64,000 nt of DNA from positions 1 through 64,000 of the forward strand of contig NZ_CAKZHY010000058.1 in NCBI RefSeq assembly GCF_936928535.1. Reading direction: 5' to 3'. Positions 56,544 to 64,000 of the stretch are shown in pieces; positions within the stretch are counted from its first letter, which is position 1, and each line of letters opens with the position of its first letter. A program made the translations under genes and the position numbers. The DNA is from an uncultured Bradyrhizobium sp. GTDB lineage: Bacteria > Pseudomonadota > Alphaproteobacteria > Rhizobiales > Xanthobacteraceae. The notes below the pieces were generated by a model. It was not told the origin of the DNA, did no database searches, and saw nothing but the letters and a program-made list of their open reading frames with translations.

Positions 56544-57412
56544 CAGTTCAGTCCTCGTGTCGTCGCGTCGAACAGCTCCCCGACCGCATAGCGGCGCGGG
56601 ATCAATCCCTGCTGGAATGCGTAGTCGACGATCAGCTCAAATGGCTTTCTGTTCGCTTCGATCCCGAACGGAAGCAGGTCCGGCGTCGCCGCAGGCCCCA
56701 TCTGTTCCTTGTTCCGCTTGAGCAGATCATAGATGCCCGCGACTACGTCGGGGCGCGATTTCGCAAGGCTCTCGGTCACGACCACGAGATGATTGACCGG
56801 CACGACGCCGCGGCGGGCATACCATCTGGCGGCTTCGGCCGCCGGATCGGGAAACAGCGGCTTCAGTTTGGGATTGTCGGAGGTCTCGCCGAGTACGGCG
56901 TCGAGCTCACCGTCGAGCAGCATCTGAAGGACCTTCCTATCCTTCGGCGCGCGCTCGGTGGTGTCGACATATTCGGCGACGTGTGGATCCTCGAAGGTGA
57001 CCCATTTGATTTTGTCGAGATTGACGCCGTAATCATTGGCCAGGATTCCCCTGATCCAGGCGCCCGTCGTCGTGGTGAAGGAGCGGATGCCGACCCGCTT
57101 GCCTTCGAGATCGCCAGGCCCGAGCATTCCCTTCTCAGGATTGTAGAGCGCGTAGCCGTGCTGGAAGCGACCGAGCATGGCCGCCGGCAGCAGCACCAGC
57201 GGTTTGCCGTGCGCCTTCGCCATCAGATAGGTGACGATCGCCATCTCGCAGACATCGAAGGCCTGCTCGCGCACCATCGGCTTGAACGCCGTGTTGGTCG
57301 GCGTGTACTCGATGAAGTCGAGGTCGAACAGGTCGGAGCGGAGCTCGCCGCTCTTCACCGCCTTGACGTGAGGGTGACTGCCGAGCACAGCCTTCAGCTT
57401 GAGACGATCCAT
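56543..57412 (-). CDS. 4,5-dihydroxyphthalate decarboxylase (Pht5)-like / NMT1-type protein
   Basis: A 289-residue protein with the periplasmic-binding fold but no signal peptide (start MDRLKLKAVLGSHPHVKAVK), so it is cytoplasmic. FKPMVREQAFDVCEMAIVTY, GKRVGIRSFTTTTGAWIRGI and WVTFEDPHVAEYVDTTE match the Pht5/NMT1-like family. Known Pht5 enzymes decarboxylate 4,5-dihydroxyphthalate to protocatechuate. That fits a neighbourhood of protocatechuate 4,5-cleavage enzymes, although a binding-protein role cannot be excluded. The stop overlaps the next start (TGATG), and the preceding aldolase is 22 bases away. Confidence 0.75.
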   Translation of the reverse strand: MDRLKLKAVLGSHPHVKAVKSGELRSDLFDLDFIEYTPTNTAFKPMVREQAFDVCEMAIVTYLMAKAHGKPLVLLPAAMLGRFQHGYALYNPEKGMLGPGDLEGKRVGIRSFTTTTGAWIRGILANDYGVNLDKIKWVTFEDPHVAEYVDTTERAPKDRKVLQMLLDGELDAVLGETSDNPKLKPLFPDPAAEAARWYARRGVVPVNHLVVVTESLAKSRPDVVAGIYDLLKRNKEQMGPAATPDLLPFGIEANRKPFELIVDYAFQQGLIPRRYAVGELFDATTRGLN

Positions 57413-57434
57413 TCGCCCGCTCCGATATTCTTCT

Positions 57435-58118
57435 TCAGACGTCCTCGGGATTGTCGACATAGACGAGGCCCGCCTTCGCCAGAGCCTCGCGCATGCTGTA
57501 CATGTCGAGGCCCAGTTCGCCCGCGGCAAGACGCGTGCGCTTGCCACCCTCGTCGGCATTACGCTTCTTCGCCTTCTCGGCAACCTCCGGGGCGTAGCGC
57601 TTCGGCACCACGACGACGCCGTCGTCATCGGCGACAATGATGTCGCCGGGATCGACATTGACGCCGGCGCAGACCACGGGGACGTTGACCGAGCCGAGCG
57701 TGGCCTTGACCGTGCCCTTGGCCGAGACCGCGCGCGACCACACCGGAAAATTCATCTCATGCAGCGCTTTGACGTCGCGGCAGCCGGCGTCGATGACCAG
57801 CCCCTGCACGCCACGTGCCTTCAGGGAAGTCGCGAGCAACTCGCCGAACATGCCGTCGGTATTGTCGGTGGTGCAGCCGACGACGAGGATGTCGCCCTTC
57901 CTGCACTGCTCGACCGCGACATGGATCATCCAGTTGTCGCCGGGTTGGGCCAGCACGGTGACGGCGGGACCGGCAATCGACGCACCGGCCCAGACGGGCC
58001 GCAGATAGGGCTTCATCAGGCCGAAACGGCCATAAGCCTCGTGCACCGTCGAGACACCGTATTCCGCCATCCTGGCGGGATCGGCCCGCTTGATGTTGCG
58101 AACGACGACGGGCTTCAT
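57435..58118 (-). CDS. ligK: 4-carboxy-4-hydroxy-2-oxoadipate aldolase (LigK/GalC, RraA family)
   Basis: A 227-residue RraA-fold class II aldolase, cutting 4-carboxy-4-hydroxy-2-oxoadipate to pyruvate and oxaloacetate. It shows [36 protein letters not shown] (part), [31 protein letters not shown] with the Asp and Arg that bind metal and substrate, and [20 protein letters not shown]. The length is right for LigK/GalC and about 65 residues longer than RraA, the RNase E inhibitor. The start overlaps the GalB stop as ATGA (58115-58118). Confidence 0.9.
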   Translation of the reverse strand: MKPVVVRNIKRADPARMAEYGVSTVHEAYGRFGLMKPYLRPVWAGASIAGPAVTVLAQPGDNWMIHVAVEQCRKGDILVVGCTTDNTDGMFGELLATSLKARGVQGLVIDAGCRDVKALHEMNFPVWSRAVSAKGTVKATLGSVNVPVVCAGVNVDPGDIIVADDDGVVVVPKRYAPEVAEKAKKRNADEGGKRTRLAAGELGLDMYSMREALAKAGLVYVDNPEDV

Positions 58119-58828
58119 GCCAACTCCTCCGCAACGGTCGGAAACAGGCGCTGATAGGCCTCACCATAGGTCATGGGCACGCCGGTGTTGCGGCTGCCCT
58201 GGATGCCGCGATTGAGCGCGACGCGCTCGTAATAGCCCCAGAGGTGCTTCTGCGCCGCGAGGATCTGGAACGCCTCGTACTTCTCCTTCCAGACTTCGTC
58301 GATCTTGAGCAGCAGATCCGGCTTGTAATTGCACTGCTCCGGCTGGTGCGGCTCGAACAAGAACACAGGCGGCGCAGAGTATTTGTACTGCGCGCCGGGC
58401 TTGTGGCCCATCGCCTGAGCGACGACGCGGGTCTCCTGGGCGAAATGCGCCGCGTTCGGATGGTCGAAATTGTAGGGGTCTTCCAGTGCGTGCGTCAGCA
58501 CGAAGCTCGGATTGAGCTCGCGGTAGATGTCGACCATGCGGTCGAAATGCGCCTCGGTGAGCTTGAGCGGATAGTCGCCGCAATCGAAGAACTCGATCTC
58601 AGCCCCCAGCAGCTTGGCCGCCCGCTCCGCCTCGTCCTTGCGGCCGGCCTTGACCGATTCCAGCGTCGCGCCCTTCTCCTTCCAAGCGAACTGGCTCTCG
58701 CCGCGTTCACCGAAAGACATGCAGACGATCTTCATCCGATAGCCCTTCTTGGCATGCAGCGCGATGGCGCCGCCGGCGCGCCAGACGAAATCGCCTGGAT
58801 GGGCGGTGATCACAAGACCCGTTTTCAT
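58115..58828 (-). CDS. galB: 4-oxalomesaconate hydratase, GalB type (PIG-L family)
   Basis: A 237-residue PIG-L/LmbE-fold metal enzyme. The AHPDDE motif of deacetylases reads [20 protein letters not shown], keeping the zinc-binding His and Asp; the second site is [13 protein letters not shown]. The form [11 protein letters not shown] is that of GalB, which hydrates 4-oxalomesaconate in gallate and protocatechuate 4,5-cleavage, not of sugar deacetylases. Its place before ligK and downstream of two LigI genes confirms the step. The start is the ATG at 58828 (MKTGLVIT); the transporter stop is 65 bases away. Confidence 0.88.
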   Translation of the reverse strand: MKTGLVITAHPGDFVWRAGGAIALHAKKGYRMKIVCMSFGERGESQFAWKEKGATLESVKAGRKDEAERAAKLLGAEIEFFDCGDYPLKLTEAHFDRMVDIYRELNPSFVLTHALEDPYNFDHPNAAHFAQETRVVAQAMGHKPGAQYKYSAPPVFLFEPHQPEQCNYKPDLLLKIDEVWKEKYEAFQILAAQKHLWGYYERVALNRGIQGSRNTGVPMTYGEAYQRLFPTVAEELA

Positions 58829-58893
58829 GGGAGAACTCCCTCTTTCGTTCGTCAATATCATAAGCCGCCTGCGTCATGCCGACAGCAAGTTCG

Positions 58894-60195
58894 TCAAGCC
58901 GCGGCGGGCGCGGGTTCCTCACCGTTGAGCACGCGCTTGAGGCGTTCGCGGTCGAGCGCGCCTTCCCATTTGGCAATCGCGATGGTCGCAACCGCGTCCC
59001 CGATCAGGTTGGTCGGCGTCAGACCCTGCGACATCAGGCGGTGAATGCCGAGCACCAGCGCGACGCTGGTCACCGGAATGGTGCCGGTGGCCGACAGTGT
59101 CGCCGCAAGCACGACAAAGGCAGCGCCAGCGATCCCTGCCGCCCCCTTGGAGGTCACGAGCAGGATCAGCAGCAGCTCGATCTGCTCGGCGAGGCCGAAC
59201 GGCGTATTGGTCGCCTGCGCCAGGAACACGGACGCTGCAGCGAGATAGAGGCATGTGCCATCGAGATTGAAGGAATAGCCGGTCGGGATCACGAGCCCAA
59301 CCACGCTCTTCTCGCAGCCGGCCCTCTCCAGCTTGGTCAGCATGCGCGGCAGCACCGTCTCCGACGACGTCGTCGCGATGCAGATCAGCAGCTCTTCCCA
59401 GATATAGCGGATCAGCTTCAGCAGCGAGAAGCCGCAGAGCCGCGCGACGGGACCGAGCGCCACGATGATGAAGATCACGCAGGTGAGATAGAAGCCGCCG
59501 AGTAGCTTGCCGAGCGAGGCCAGCGAGCCCACGCCGAACTTGCCGACCGTGAAGGCAATCGCGCCGAACGCGCCAATCGGCGCTGCCCACATCACGAAGC
59601 CGACCACGGCGAAGACCATCTTGGCGGCGATGTCGATCAGGCTGACCAGCGGCGCGGCGCGCTCGCCGAGCTGCACCAGCGCAAAGCCGCACAGCACGGC
59701 GATGAACAGGACCTGCAGGATATTGCCCTCGGCGAACGCGCCGATGAACGTCGCCGGCACGATGTTCATCAGGAACGGCACGAAGCCGATCACCGCGGTC
59801 TGCTTGACATAGGGCTCGACCGCGCTGGCGTTGATGCTGGCGGGATCGATGTTCATGCCGGCGCCGGGCTTGAGCACATTTACCGCGACGAGACCGATGA
59901 TCAGCGCGATCGTGGTCATGACCTCGAAATAGACGATGGCCTTGACGGCAACACGCCCGACCCGCGCCATGTCGGCCATATGCGCGATGCCATGCACCAC
60001 GGCGCAGAAGATGATCGGCGCGATCAGCATCCGGATGGCCTTGATGAAGGCATCACCGAGCGGCTGCATCCTCGCGCCGAGTTCGGGATTTGCGATCCCA
60101 AGCGCGATGCCGGCCGCCATGGCGATGAGCACCTGGATCCAGAGCTCCTTCCACCAGGCGCGCCCGCGCGGCTTGTCGATCGCCATCGCCGTCAT
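58894..60195 (-). CDS. Dicarboxylate/amino acid:cation symporter (DctA/GltP family)
   Basis: A 433-residue DAACS carrier with about eight helices and two re-entrant loops: APIIFCAVVHGIAHMADM, IATTSSETVLPRML (Ser-rich loop), PTGYSFNLDGTCLYLAAASV and GLTPTNLIGDAVATI. These match C4-dicarboxylate carriers such as DctA. It is inside the LigI-GalB-LigK operon and overlaps the LigI gene as ATGA (60192-60195), so its natural substrate is probably a pathway di- or tricarboxylate such as 2-pyrone-4,6-dicarboxylate, rather than succinate. Confidence 0.9.
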   Translation of the reverse strand: MTAMAIDKPRGRAWWKELWIQVLIAMAAGIALGIANPELGARMQPLGDAFIKAIRMLIAPIIFCAVVHGIAHMADMARVGRVAVKAIVYFEVMTTIALIIGLVAVNVLKPGAGMNIDPASINASAVEPYVKQTAVIGFVPFLMNIVPATFIGAFAEGNILQVLFIAVLCGFALVQLGERAAPLVSLIDIAAKMVFAVVGFVMWAAPIGAFGAIAFTVGKFGVGSLASLGKLLGGFYLTCVIFIIVALGPVARLCGFSLLKLIRYIWEELLICIATTSSETVLPRMLTKLERAGCEKSVVGLVIPTGYSFNLDGTCLYLAAASVFLAQATNTPFGLAEQIELLLILLVTSKGAAGIAGAAFVVLAATLSATGTIPVTSVALVLGIHRLMSQGLTPTNLIGDAVATIAIAKWEGALDRERLKRVLNGEEPAPAAA

Positions 60196-61076
60196 CGATC
60201 GAACTCGAACAGGCGCGCGGGATTGTCGACCAGGATCTTCTGCTGGAATTCCGCCTCTGGCGCAAACAGCGGGATCAGGTCGACGAGGTCACCATCGTTC
60301 GGCATCACCTTGACGTTGGGATGCGGCCAGTCGGTGCCCCAGATGACGCGATCAGGCGCAGTCTCGACAATCCTGCGTGCGAACGGCACGGCGTCACTAA
60401 AGGGCGGGCCGGCCGAGGAGACCCGCTCCGAGCCGCAGATCTTGACCCAGCATTTTTCGTCGCGCTGCATCAGCTCTAGCAAGGTCCTGAACGGAAACTG
60501 GTCGAGCCCTTCGGATGCCTTCACCCGGCCCATATGGTCAATGGTGTAGCTCAGCGGCAGTCTCGTCAGCATGTCCGCATACTCAGGCAAATCGATCGCA
60601 TCGAAATGCAAATCGATGTGCCAGCCGAGCGGCGTGACCATCGCGACGATGCGGTCGAACACGCGCTTGTCGGGCACGCCGCCGAGATGACGGACGAAGT
60701 TGAAGCGGCAGCCGCGGAAGCCGCCGTCGTGCAGCACGCGAAGCTCGCGCTCGGTGATGGTGTCGTCGATATTGGCGACGGCGCGATAGGCGCCGTTGCT
60801 CTGCGCGATGGCGTCGAGCGCCACCGTATTGTCGGTGCCGTGCACGCTGGCATTGACGACGACCGCGCGCTCGACGCCGAGCTTGGCATGCAGGGCCTTG
60901 AAGTCATCCAGCGGCGCATCCGGCGGCGTGTAGGAGCGGTCAGGCGCGTAAGGGTATTTCGCGCCCGGTCCGAAAATATGGCAATGCGCGTCGCAGGACA
61001 GGTTTGGCAGCTTGAATTTCGGCGTGCGCGTGTTGGGATCTGGCGGCGGAATGGTGGGCGTGTACGTCATCGTCAT
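60192..61076 (-). CDS. ligI: 2-pyrone-4,6-dicarboxylate hydrolase (LigI-like amidohydrolase)
   Basis: A 294-residue amidohydrolase that opens 2-pyrone-4,6-dicarboxylate to 4-oxalomesaconate. Key parts are SCDAHCHIFGPGAKYPYAPD with the His-x-His of the family, VVVNASVHGTDN, GFRGCRFNFVRHLGG, the Tyr/His region YTIDHMGRVKAS and the general base Asp in VIWGTDWPHPNVKVMPNDG. The sequence and length fit LigI. It starts one base after the end of the second LigI gene (TGATG overlap at 61076). Confidence 0.92.
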   Translation of the reverse strand: MTMTYTPTIPPPDPNTRTPKFKLPNLSCDAHCHIFGPGAKYPYAPDRSYTPPDAPLDDFKALHAKLGVERAVVVNASVHGTDNTVALDAIAQSNGAYRAVANIDDTITERELRVLHDGGFRGCRFNFVRHLGGVPDKRVFDRIVAMVTPLGWHIDLHFDAIDLPEYADMLTRLPLSYTIDHMGRVKASEGLDQFPFRTLLELMQRDEKCWVKICGSERVSSAGPPFSDAVPFARRIVETAPDRVIWGTDWPHPNVKVMPNDGDLVDLIPLFAPEAEFQQKILVDNPARLFEFDR

Positions 61077-62026
61077 CAGCCGATCCTGAACAGGCGCGCG
61101 GGATTGTCGACCAGCAGCTTCTGCTGGATCGCCTTGTCGGGCGCATAGAGGGGGATCAGATCGACGATTTCGCCATCGTTCGGCATCACCTTGACGTTGG
61201 GATGCGGCCAGTCGGTGCCCCAGATGACGCGCTCGGGCGCATTATCAATCAGCGCCTTCGCGAACGGGACCGCGTCGTGGAACGGTTTTCCGCCCGCGGA
61301 GGCGCGCTCAAGACCCGTGATCTTGACCCAGCACTTCTCGTCTTTCTTCTGCAGGTCGAGCAGCGCCGTGAAGCCGGGATCGTCAAGACCTTTTGCGGCC
61401 TGAACCGTGCCCATGTGATCGATCACATAGGGCGCCGGCAGCGCGGTCAGGGTGGGCGCGAACTCGGCAATCGTGCCGGTCTCGAAATAGACGTCGATGT
61501 GCCAGCCGAGTTCGGCAACGCGGTGCACGATGCGCTGGAACTTGGTCATGTCGCCGACGCCGAGGCGCTTGAGGAAAGCGAAGCGGCAGCCGCAGATGCC
61601 GCCCTTGTCCAGCGCAGCGAGCTCCTGCTCGGTCATCTCGTCGCTGACATTGGCGATGCCCTTGTAAGCACCCTCACTCTGCGCGATGGCATCGGTGACG
61701 ACGCGGTTGTCTGTGCCGTGCACGGTGGCATTGACGATCACGCAGCGCTCGACGCCGATTGTCTCGTGCACGCTCCGGAACATCTCGAGCGGCGCGTCAG
61801 CGGTGTTGTACGGGCGCTTGTCCGAGAAGGGATAGCGCGACGCGGGGCCGAAGATATGCGTGTGGCTGTCGCACGACCTCGGCGGCATCTTGAACGACGG
61901 TGTCTTGGGATTGGGATCCGGCGGTGCAATGGTCGGGATCGCCTTCGGCGCTTCCGCCCGCGCTTCGCCCGCGAGCACGGCTCCGGCCAATCCCGTCAAG
62001 AGATGCAAGCACTCCCGCCTGTTCAT
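61076..62026 (-). CDS. LigI paralogue with export signal
   Basis: A 316-residue paralogue of the gene below it, with SCDSHTHIFGPASRYPFSDK, IVNATVHGTDNRVVTDAIAQ, VIDHMGTVQAAKGL and VIWGTDWPHPNVKVMPNDGE all conserved. It differs by an N-terminal extension MNRRECLHLLTGLAGAVLAG ending AEA, which looks like a signal peptide with a Tat-like RRECL. LigI is normally cytoplasmic, so a periplasmic copy is unusual. I use the ATG at 62026 with GAGG just before it; an ATG at 62047 would add seven residues. It is the second gene after tetR, 74 bases away. Confidence 0.85.
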   Translation of the reverse strand: MNRRECLHLLTGLAGAVLAGEARAEAPKAIPTIAPPDPNPKTPSFKMPPRSCDSHTHIFGPASRYPFSDKRPYNTADAPLEMFRSVHETIGVERCVIVNATVHGTDNRVVTDAIAQSEGAYKGIANVSDEMTEQELAALDKGGICGCRFAFLKRLGVGDMTKFQRIVHRVAELGWHIDVYFETGTIAEFAPTLTALPAPYVIDHMGTVQAAKGLDDPGFTALLDLQKKDEKCWVKITGLERASAGGKPFHDAVPFAKALIDNAPERVIWGTDWPHPNVKVMPNDGEIVDLIPLYAPDKAIQQKLLVDNPARLFRIG

Positions 62027-62099
62027 TTCCTCAACACCTACTCGCATTGTCCGCTTGCGTGCGGAAGCGCGGTGACGCGCCTCCCCCCGGCGGTTTCTT

Positions 62100-62810
62100 T
62101 CAAGTCTTGCTGCTTGCAGCGGCCCGCCGCCGCGCCGGCGCGGCCTGGTCCAGCGCCGGCGCCTGGAACGCCGCGACAGTGGCCTGCACCATCTGCTCGA
62201 TGGCATTGGCGGCATCGCTGCCATCGGCTTCGCCGCGCGACAGGCGCGAGACACGGTCCGGCGTCACCAGCGAATAATAGAGCGCGCCGAGCAGAAAGTG
62301 GCTGCGCCAGACAATGTCGGTACGCGGAATGTGCGGCAGGCTCTCGTGGATCGCGTCGATGAAGGCGTGGCTGGTGTCGTCAAACGTCTGCGCAATGATT
62401 TTTCGCGCGACCTCGTTGCCTTCCGCCGACATCACCGCGCGCAGCCGCGTGAAGCGCGCCCCGCCCCCGGCGAGATCGCTGCCCGAGGTGAAGGCCGGCA
62501 CCACATAGGCCCGCACGATGGCTTCCAGCCGATCCTGGAGATCGCGCACCCGCTTGGCGGCGGCGAGCAGCTCGGAACGGCGAAGGTTCATCGGCCCGCA
62601 ATGGCGCCGGTAGATCTCCAGCAGCAGGCCGTCCTTGGTCTTGAAATGATAGGTCACGCTGCCGGGATTGGCGCCGGCTGCGTGCGCGATATCGCGCACC
62701 GAGACGGCGTTGAAGCCGTTGGTGGCGAACAGCTCCTCGGCCGCGGCGAGGATCGCCTCGCGCATGTTCGGCTTGCGGGCCGTTTCCTTGCTGGTGGACT
62801 TGCGTGCCAT
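62100..62810 (-). CDS. TetR/AcrR family regulator of the pyrone-dicarboxylate operon
   Basis: A 236-residue TetR regulator. The DNA-binding domain is AILAAAEELFATNGFNAVSV followed by DIAHAAGANPGSVTYHFKTK; the remainder is a long ligand domain of the TetR_C type with a basic C-terminus. The ATG at 62810 gives the family start; the long upstream frame to 63428 overlaps the receptor gene. It heads the catabolic operon and is divergent from the TTT receptor. A perfect palindrome lies four bases upstream of its start. Confidence 0.9.
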   Translation of the reverse strand: MARKSTSKETARKPNMREAILAAAEELFATNGFNAVSVRDIAHAAGANPGSVTYHFKTKDGLLLEIYRRHCGPMNLRRSELLAAAKRVRDLQDRLEAIVRAYVVPAFTSGSDLAGGGARFTRLRAVMSAEGNEVARKIIAQTFDDTSHAFIDAIHESLPHIPRTDIVWRSHFLLGALYYSLVTPDRVSRLSRGEADGSDAANAIEQMVQATVAAFQAPALDQAAPARRRAAASSKT

Positions 62811-62814
62811 GTGA

Positions 62815-62832
62815 TTTGTACTATCGTACAAA
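62815..62832. promoter_or_regulatory. TetR operator palindrome between tetR and TTT receptor
   Basis: TTTGTAC (62815-62821) and GTACAAA (62826-62832) are perfect reverse complements around TATC. The site begins five bases before the tetR start and 93 bases before the receptor start, so one repressor could control both the operon and the receptor. Confidence 0.6.
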
Positions 62833-62924
62833 AGATCAGGTCTCGTCAACAAAAACCACGGGCAACGTCCGGAAGCGGCCCGAACAGTGCCGCGGACGCG
62901 AATGCTCTCAGGGAGTGTTGCAAT

Positions 62925-63905
62925 ATGCTGGGGTTGAACACGACGATCGGCCGCCTGATGCTCGGCGCCGGTCTGCTGCTGGCGGGCGGTGCCGCGCGCG
63001 CCGCCGACAGCTATCCGAGCAAGCCGGTCCACATCCTCGTGCCCTACGCGGCCGGTGGGGCCGTCGACGTGCTTGCCCGCACGCTCGGCCAGGCCCTTGC
63101 GAAAACCTGGGGCCAGCAGCCCGTGATCGACAACCGCCCCGGCGCCGGCGGCATCGTCGCCTCGCAGGCACTGATCCAAGCCGCGCCCGACGGCTACACG
63201 TTGATCCTGGTCGCCAGCGGCCATCCGCTGAACCAGTTCATCTATCCAAGCGTGCCCTATGACACCTTCAAGGATTTCACGGCGATCAGCGAAGTCGCCT
63301 CTTCGCCGCTCGCGATCGTCGTGGCCAAGGACAGTCCCTACAAGACGCTCGGCGATCTCCTCGCTGCGGCGAAGAAGGAGCCGGACAAGCTCTCCTACGG
63401 CATGTCCGGCAACGGCACATCGGCGCATCTCGCCGGCGAGCTTCTGAAATACATGTCCGGCACCAAAATCGTCGCAATCCCCTACAAGGGCGGCGCGCCG
63501 GCGCTGACCGCGGTGATCGCGGGCGAGATCCCGCTCAGCATCAATCCGCTGGCGGAGGCGATCGGCCAGCTCGACGGCGGCCCGGTGCGCGCGCTCGCGG
63601 TGACCTCGGCCGAGCGCTCCAAGGCGCTGCCCAATGTGCCGACCGTCGCTGAATCAGGCGTCCCCGGCTATGACGTGTCGGTCTGGTGGGGCGTGCTGGG
63701 GCCTGCAAAAATGCCGCCCGAAATCGTCGCAAAAATCGAGGCCGATCTGAAGGCGGCGCTACAGGATGCGAGCGTGGCCTCGACGCTCACCAAAATCGGC
63801 GCAACCCCGGTCGGCTCTTCGCCCAAGGAATTTGACGCCTATATCCACGCCGAAGCGACCAAATGGGAGCCGGTGCTGAAGGCCGCCGACATCCGCGCGC
63901 AGTAA
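62925..63905 (+). CDS. Tripartite tricarboxylate transporter substrate-binding protein (Bug/TctC)
   Basis: A 326-residue Bug-family receptor. A signal peptide (MLGLNTTIGRLMLGAGLLLA, ending ARA) precedes YPSKPVHILVPYAAGGAVDV, the family hallmark, then WGQQPVIDNRPGAGGIVASQ and PYKGGAPALTAVIAGEIPL. It captures a carboxylate in the periplasm for a TctA/TctB permease, which is not in the window. It is divergent from tetR and shares its operator region, so its ligand is probably an aromatic acid or pathway carboxylate. Confidence 0.92.
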   Translation: MLGLNTTIGRLMLGAGLLLAGGAARAADSYPSKPVHILVPYAAGGAVDVLARTLGQALAKTWGQQPVIDNRPGAGGIVASQALIQAAPDGYTLILVASGHPLNQFIYPSVPYDTFKDFTAISEVASSPLAIVVAKDSPYKTLGDLLAAAKKEPDKLSYGMSGNGTSAHLAGELLKYMSGTKIVAIPYKGGAPALTAVIAGEIPLSINPLAEAIGQLDGGPVRALAVTSAERSKALPNVPTVAESGVPGYDVSVWWGVLGPAKMPPEIVAKIEADLKAALQDASVASTLTKIGATPVGSSPKEFDAYIHAEATKWEPVLKAADIRAQ

Positions 63906-63915
63906 GATCCTCCAC

Positions 63916-64000
63916 TTAATTGCGCGCGCTCACCCGTGTATTCTCCGGCGCCGGCGCGCGCTGCAGGAATTCGTCATCATCGCCTGCTGCCGAGGGGATC
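63916..64000 (-). CDS. Partial CDS at right edge (3' end only)
   Basis: The minus strand has an open frame ending in TAA at 63916-63918, with the last residues GDDDEFLQRAPAPENTRVSA plus two. The acidic, charged tail reads like coding sequence and is convergent with the receptor gene. Only 28 codons are visible, so no family can be named. Confidence 0.4.
   Translation of the reverse strand, partial: IPSAAGDDDEFLQRAPAPENTRVSARN

Overview
The window is high-GC, densely coded chromosomal DNA that looks like a soil alphaproteobacterium of the Bradyrhizobium type. This rests on the overall protein style, a DUF6894 protein, two kinds of rhizobial intergenic inverted-repeat element, a poly-beta-hydroxybutyrate-type dehydrogenase, and the many one-gene regulators (LysR, LuxR, TetR, IclR, MarR, AraC) sitting beside small catabolic operons. 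The genus is an inference. I see no phage, insertion sequence or CRISPR array.

Positions 1-15 kb hold an adenylate-cyclase-type receptor, a bufferin (BufABC-DoxX) metal-binding peptide operon followed by a methyltransferase, a patatin lipase with a 3-hydroxybutyrate dehydrogenase and a divergent LysR gene, a peroxiredoxin facing a cupin/MFS pair across a tandem operator-like array, and a LysR/epimerase/DoxX cassette. A tRNA-Gln(CUG) follows at 14.9 kb.

Positions 15-22 kb hold an amidase and an acid-sugar catabolic operon (DapA-like lyase, DUF1537 kinase, PdxA2, Fe-dependent dehydrogenase) read away from an IclR regulator. At 22-29 kb a TetR-controlled RND efflux operon lies directly next to a ribonuclease Z gene that has lost its 5' part, including the HxHxDH metal motif. 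At 29-39 kb there is a regulatory and surface island: three paralogous LuxR-type regulators, a 1078-residue autotransporter, an AraC regulator and several small proteins.

Positions 39-51 kb hold a MaoC protein, two tiny overlapping ORFs, a lytic transglycosylase, a flavin monooxygenase/AroE-like pair divergent from an acyl-CoA ligase, a lone GH172 (DUF2961) protein, and an aaeXAB-like aromatic-acid efflux operon led by marR. At 51.5-55 kb an amino-acid-type binding protein faces two tandem cyclic amidohydrolases.

The most coherent system is at 55.6-63.9 kb. A tightly overlapping minus-strand operon encodes the lower protocatechuate 4,5-cleavage/gallate route: two LigI-like 2-pyrone-4,6-dicarboxylate lactonases (one with an export signal), a DctA-type carrier, a PIG-L (GalB-type) 4-oxalomesaconate hydratase, a LigK-type aldolase, a Pht5-like decarboxylase homologue and a frameshifted DUF1932 oxidoreductase. 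It is headed by a TetR gene with a perfect operator palindrome, which it shares with a divergent TTT-type solute receptor. No ring-cleavage dioxygenase is present in the window, so the operon may start from imported pyrone or oxo-tricarboxylate compounds.
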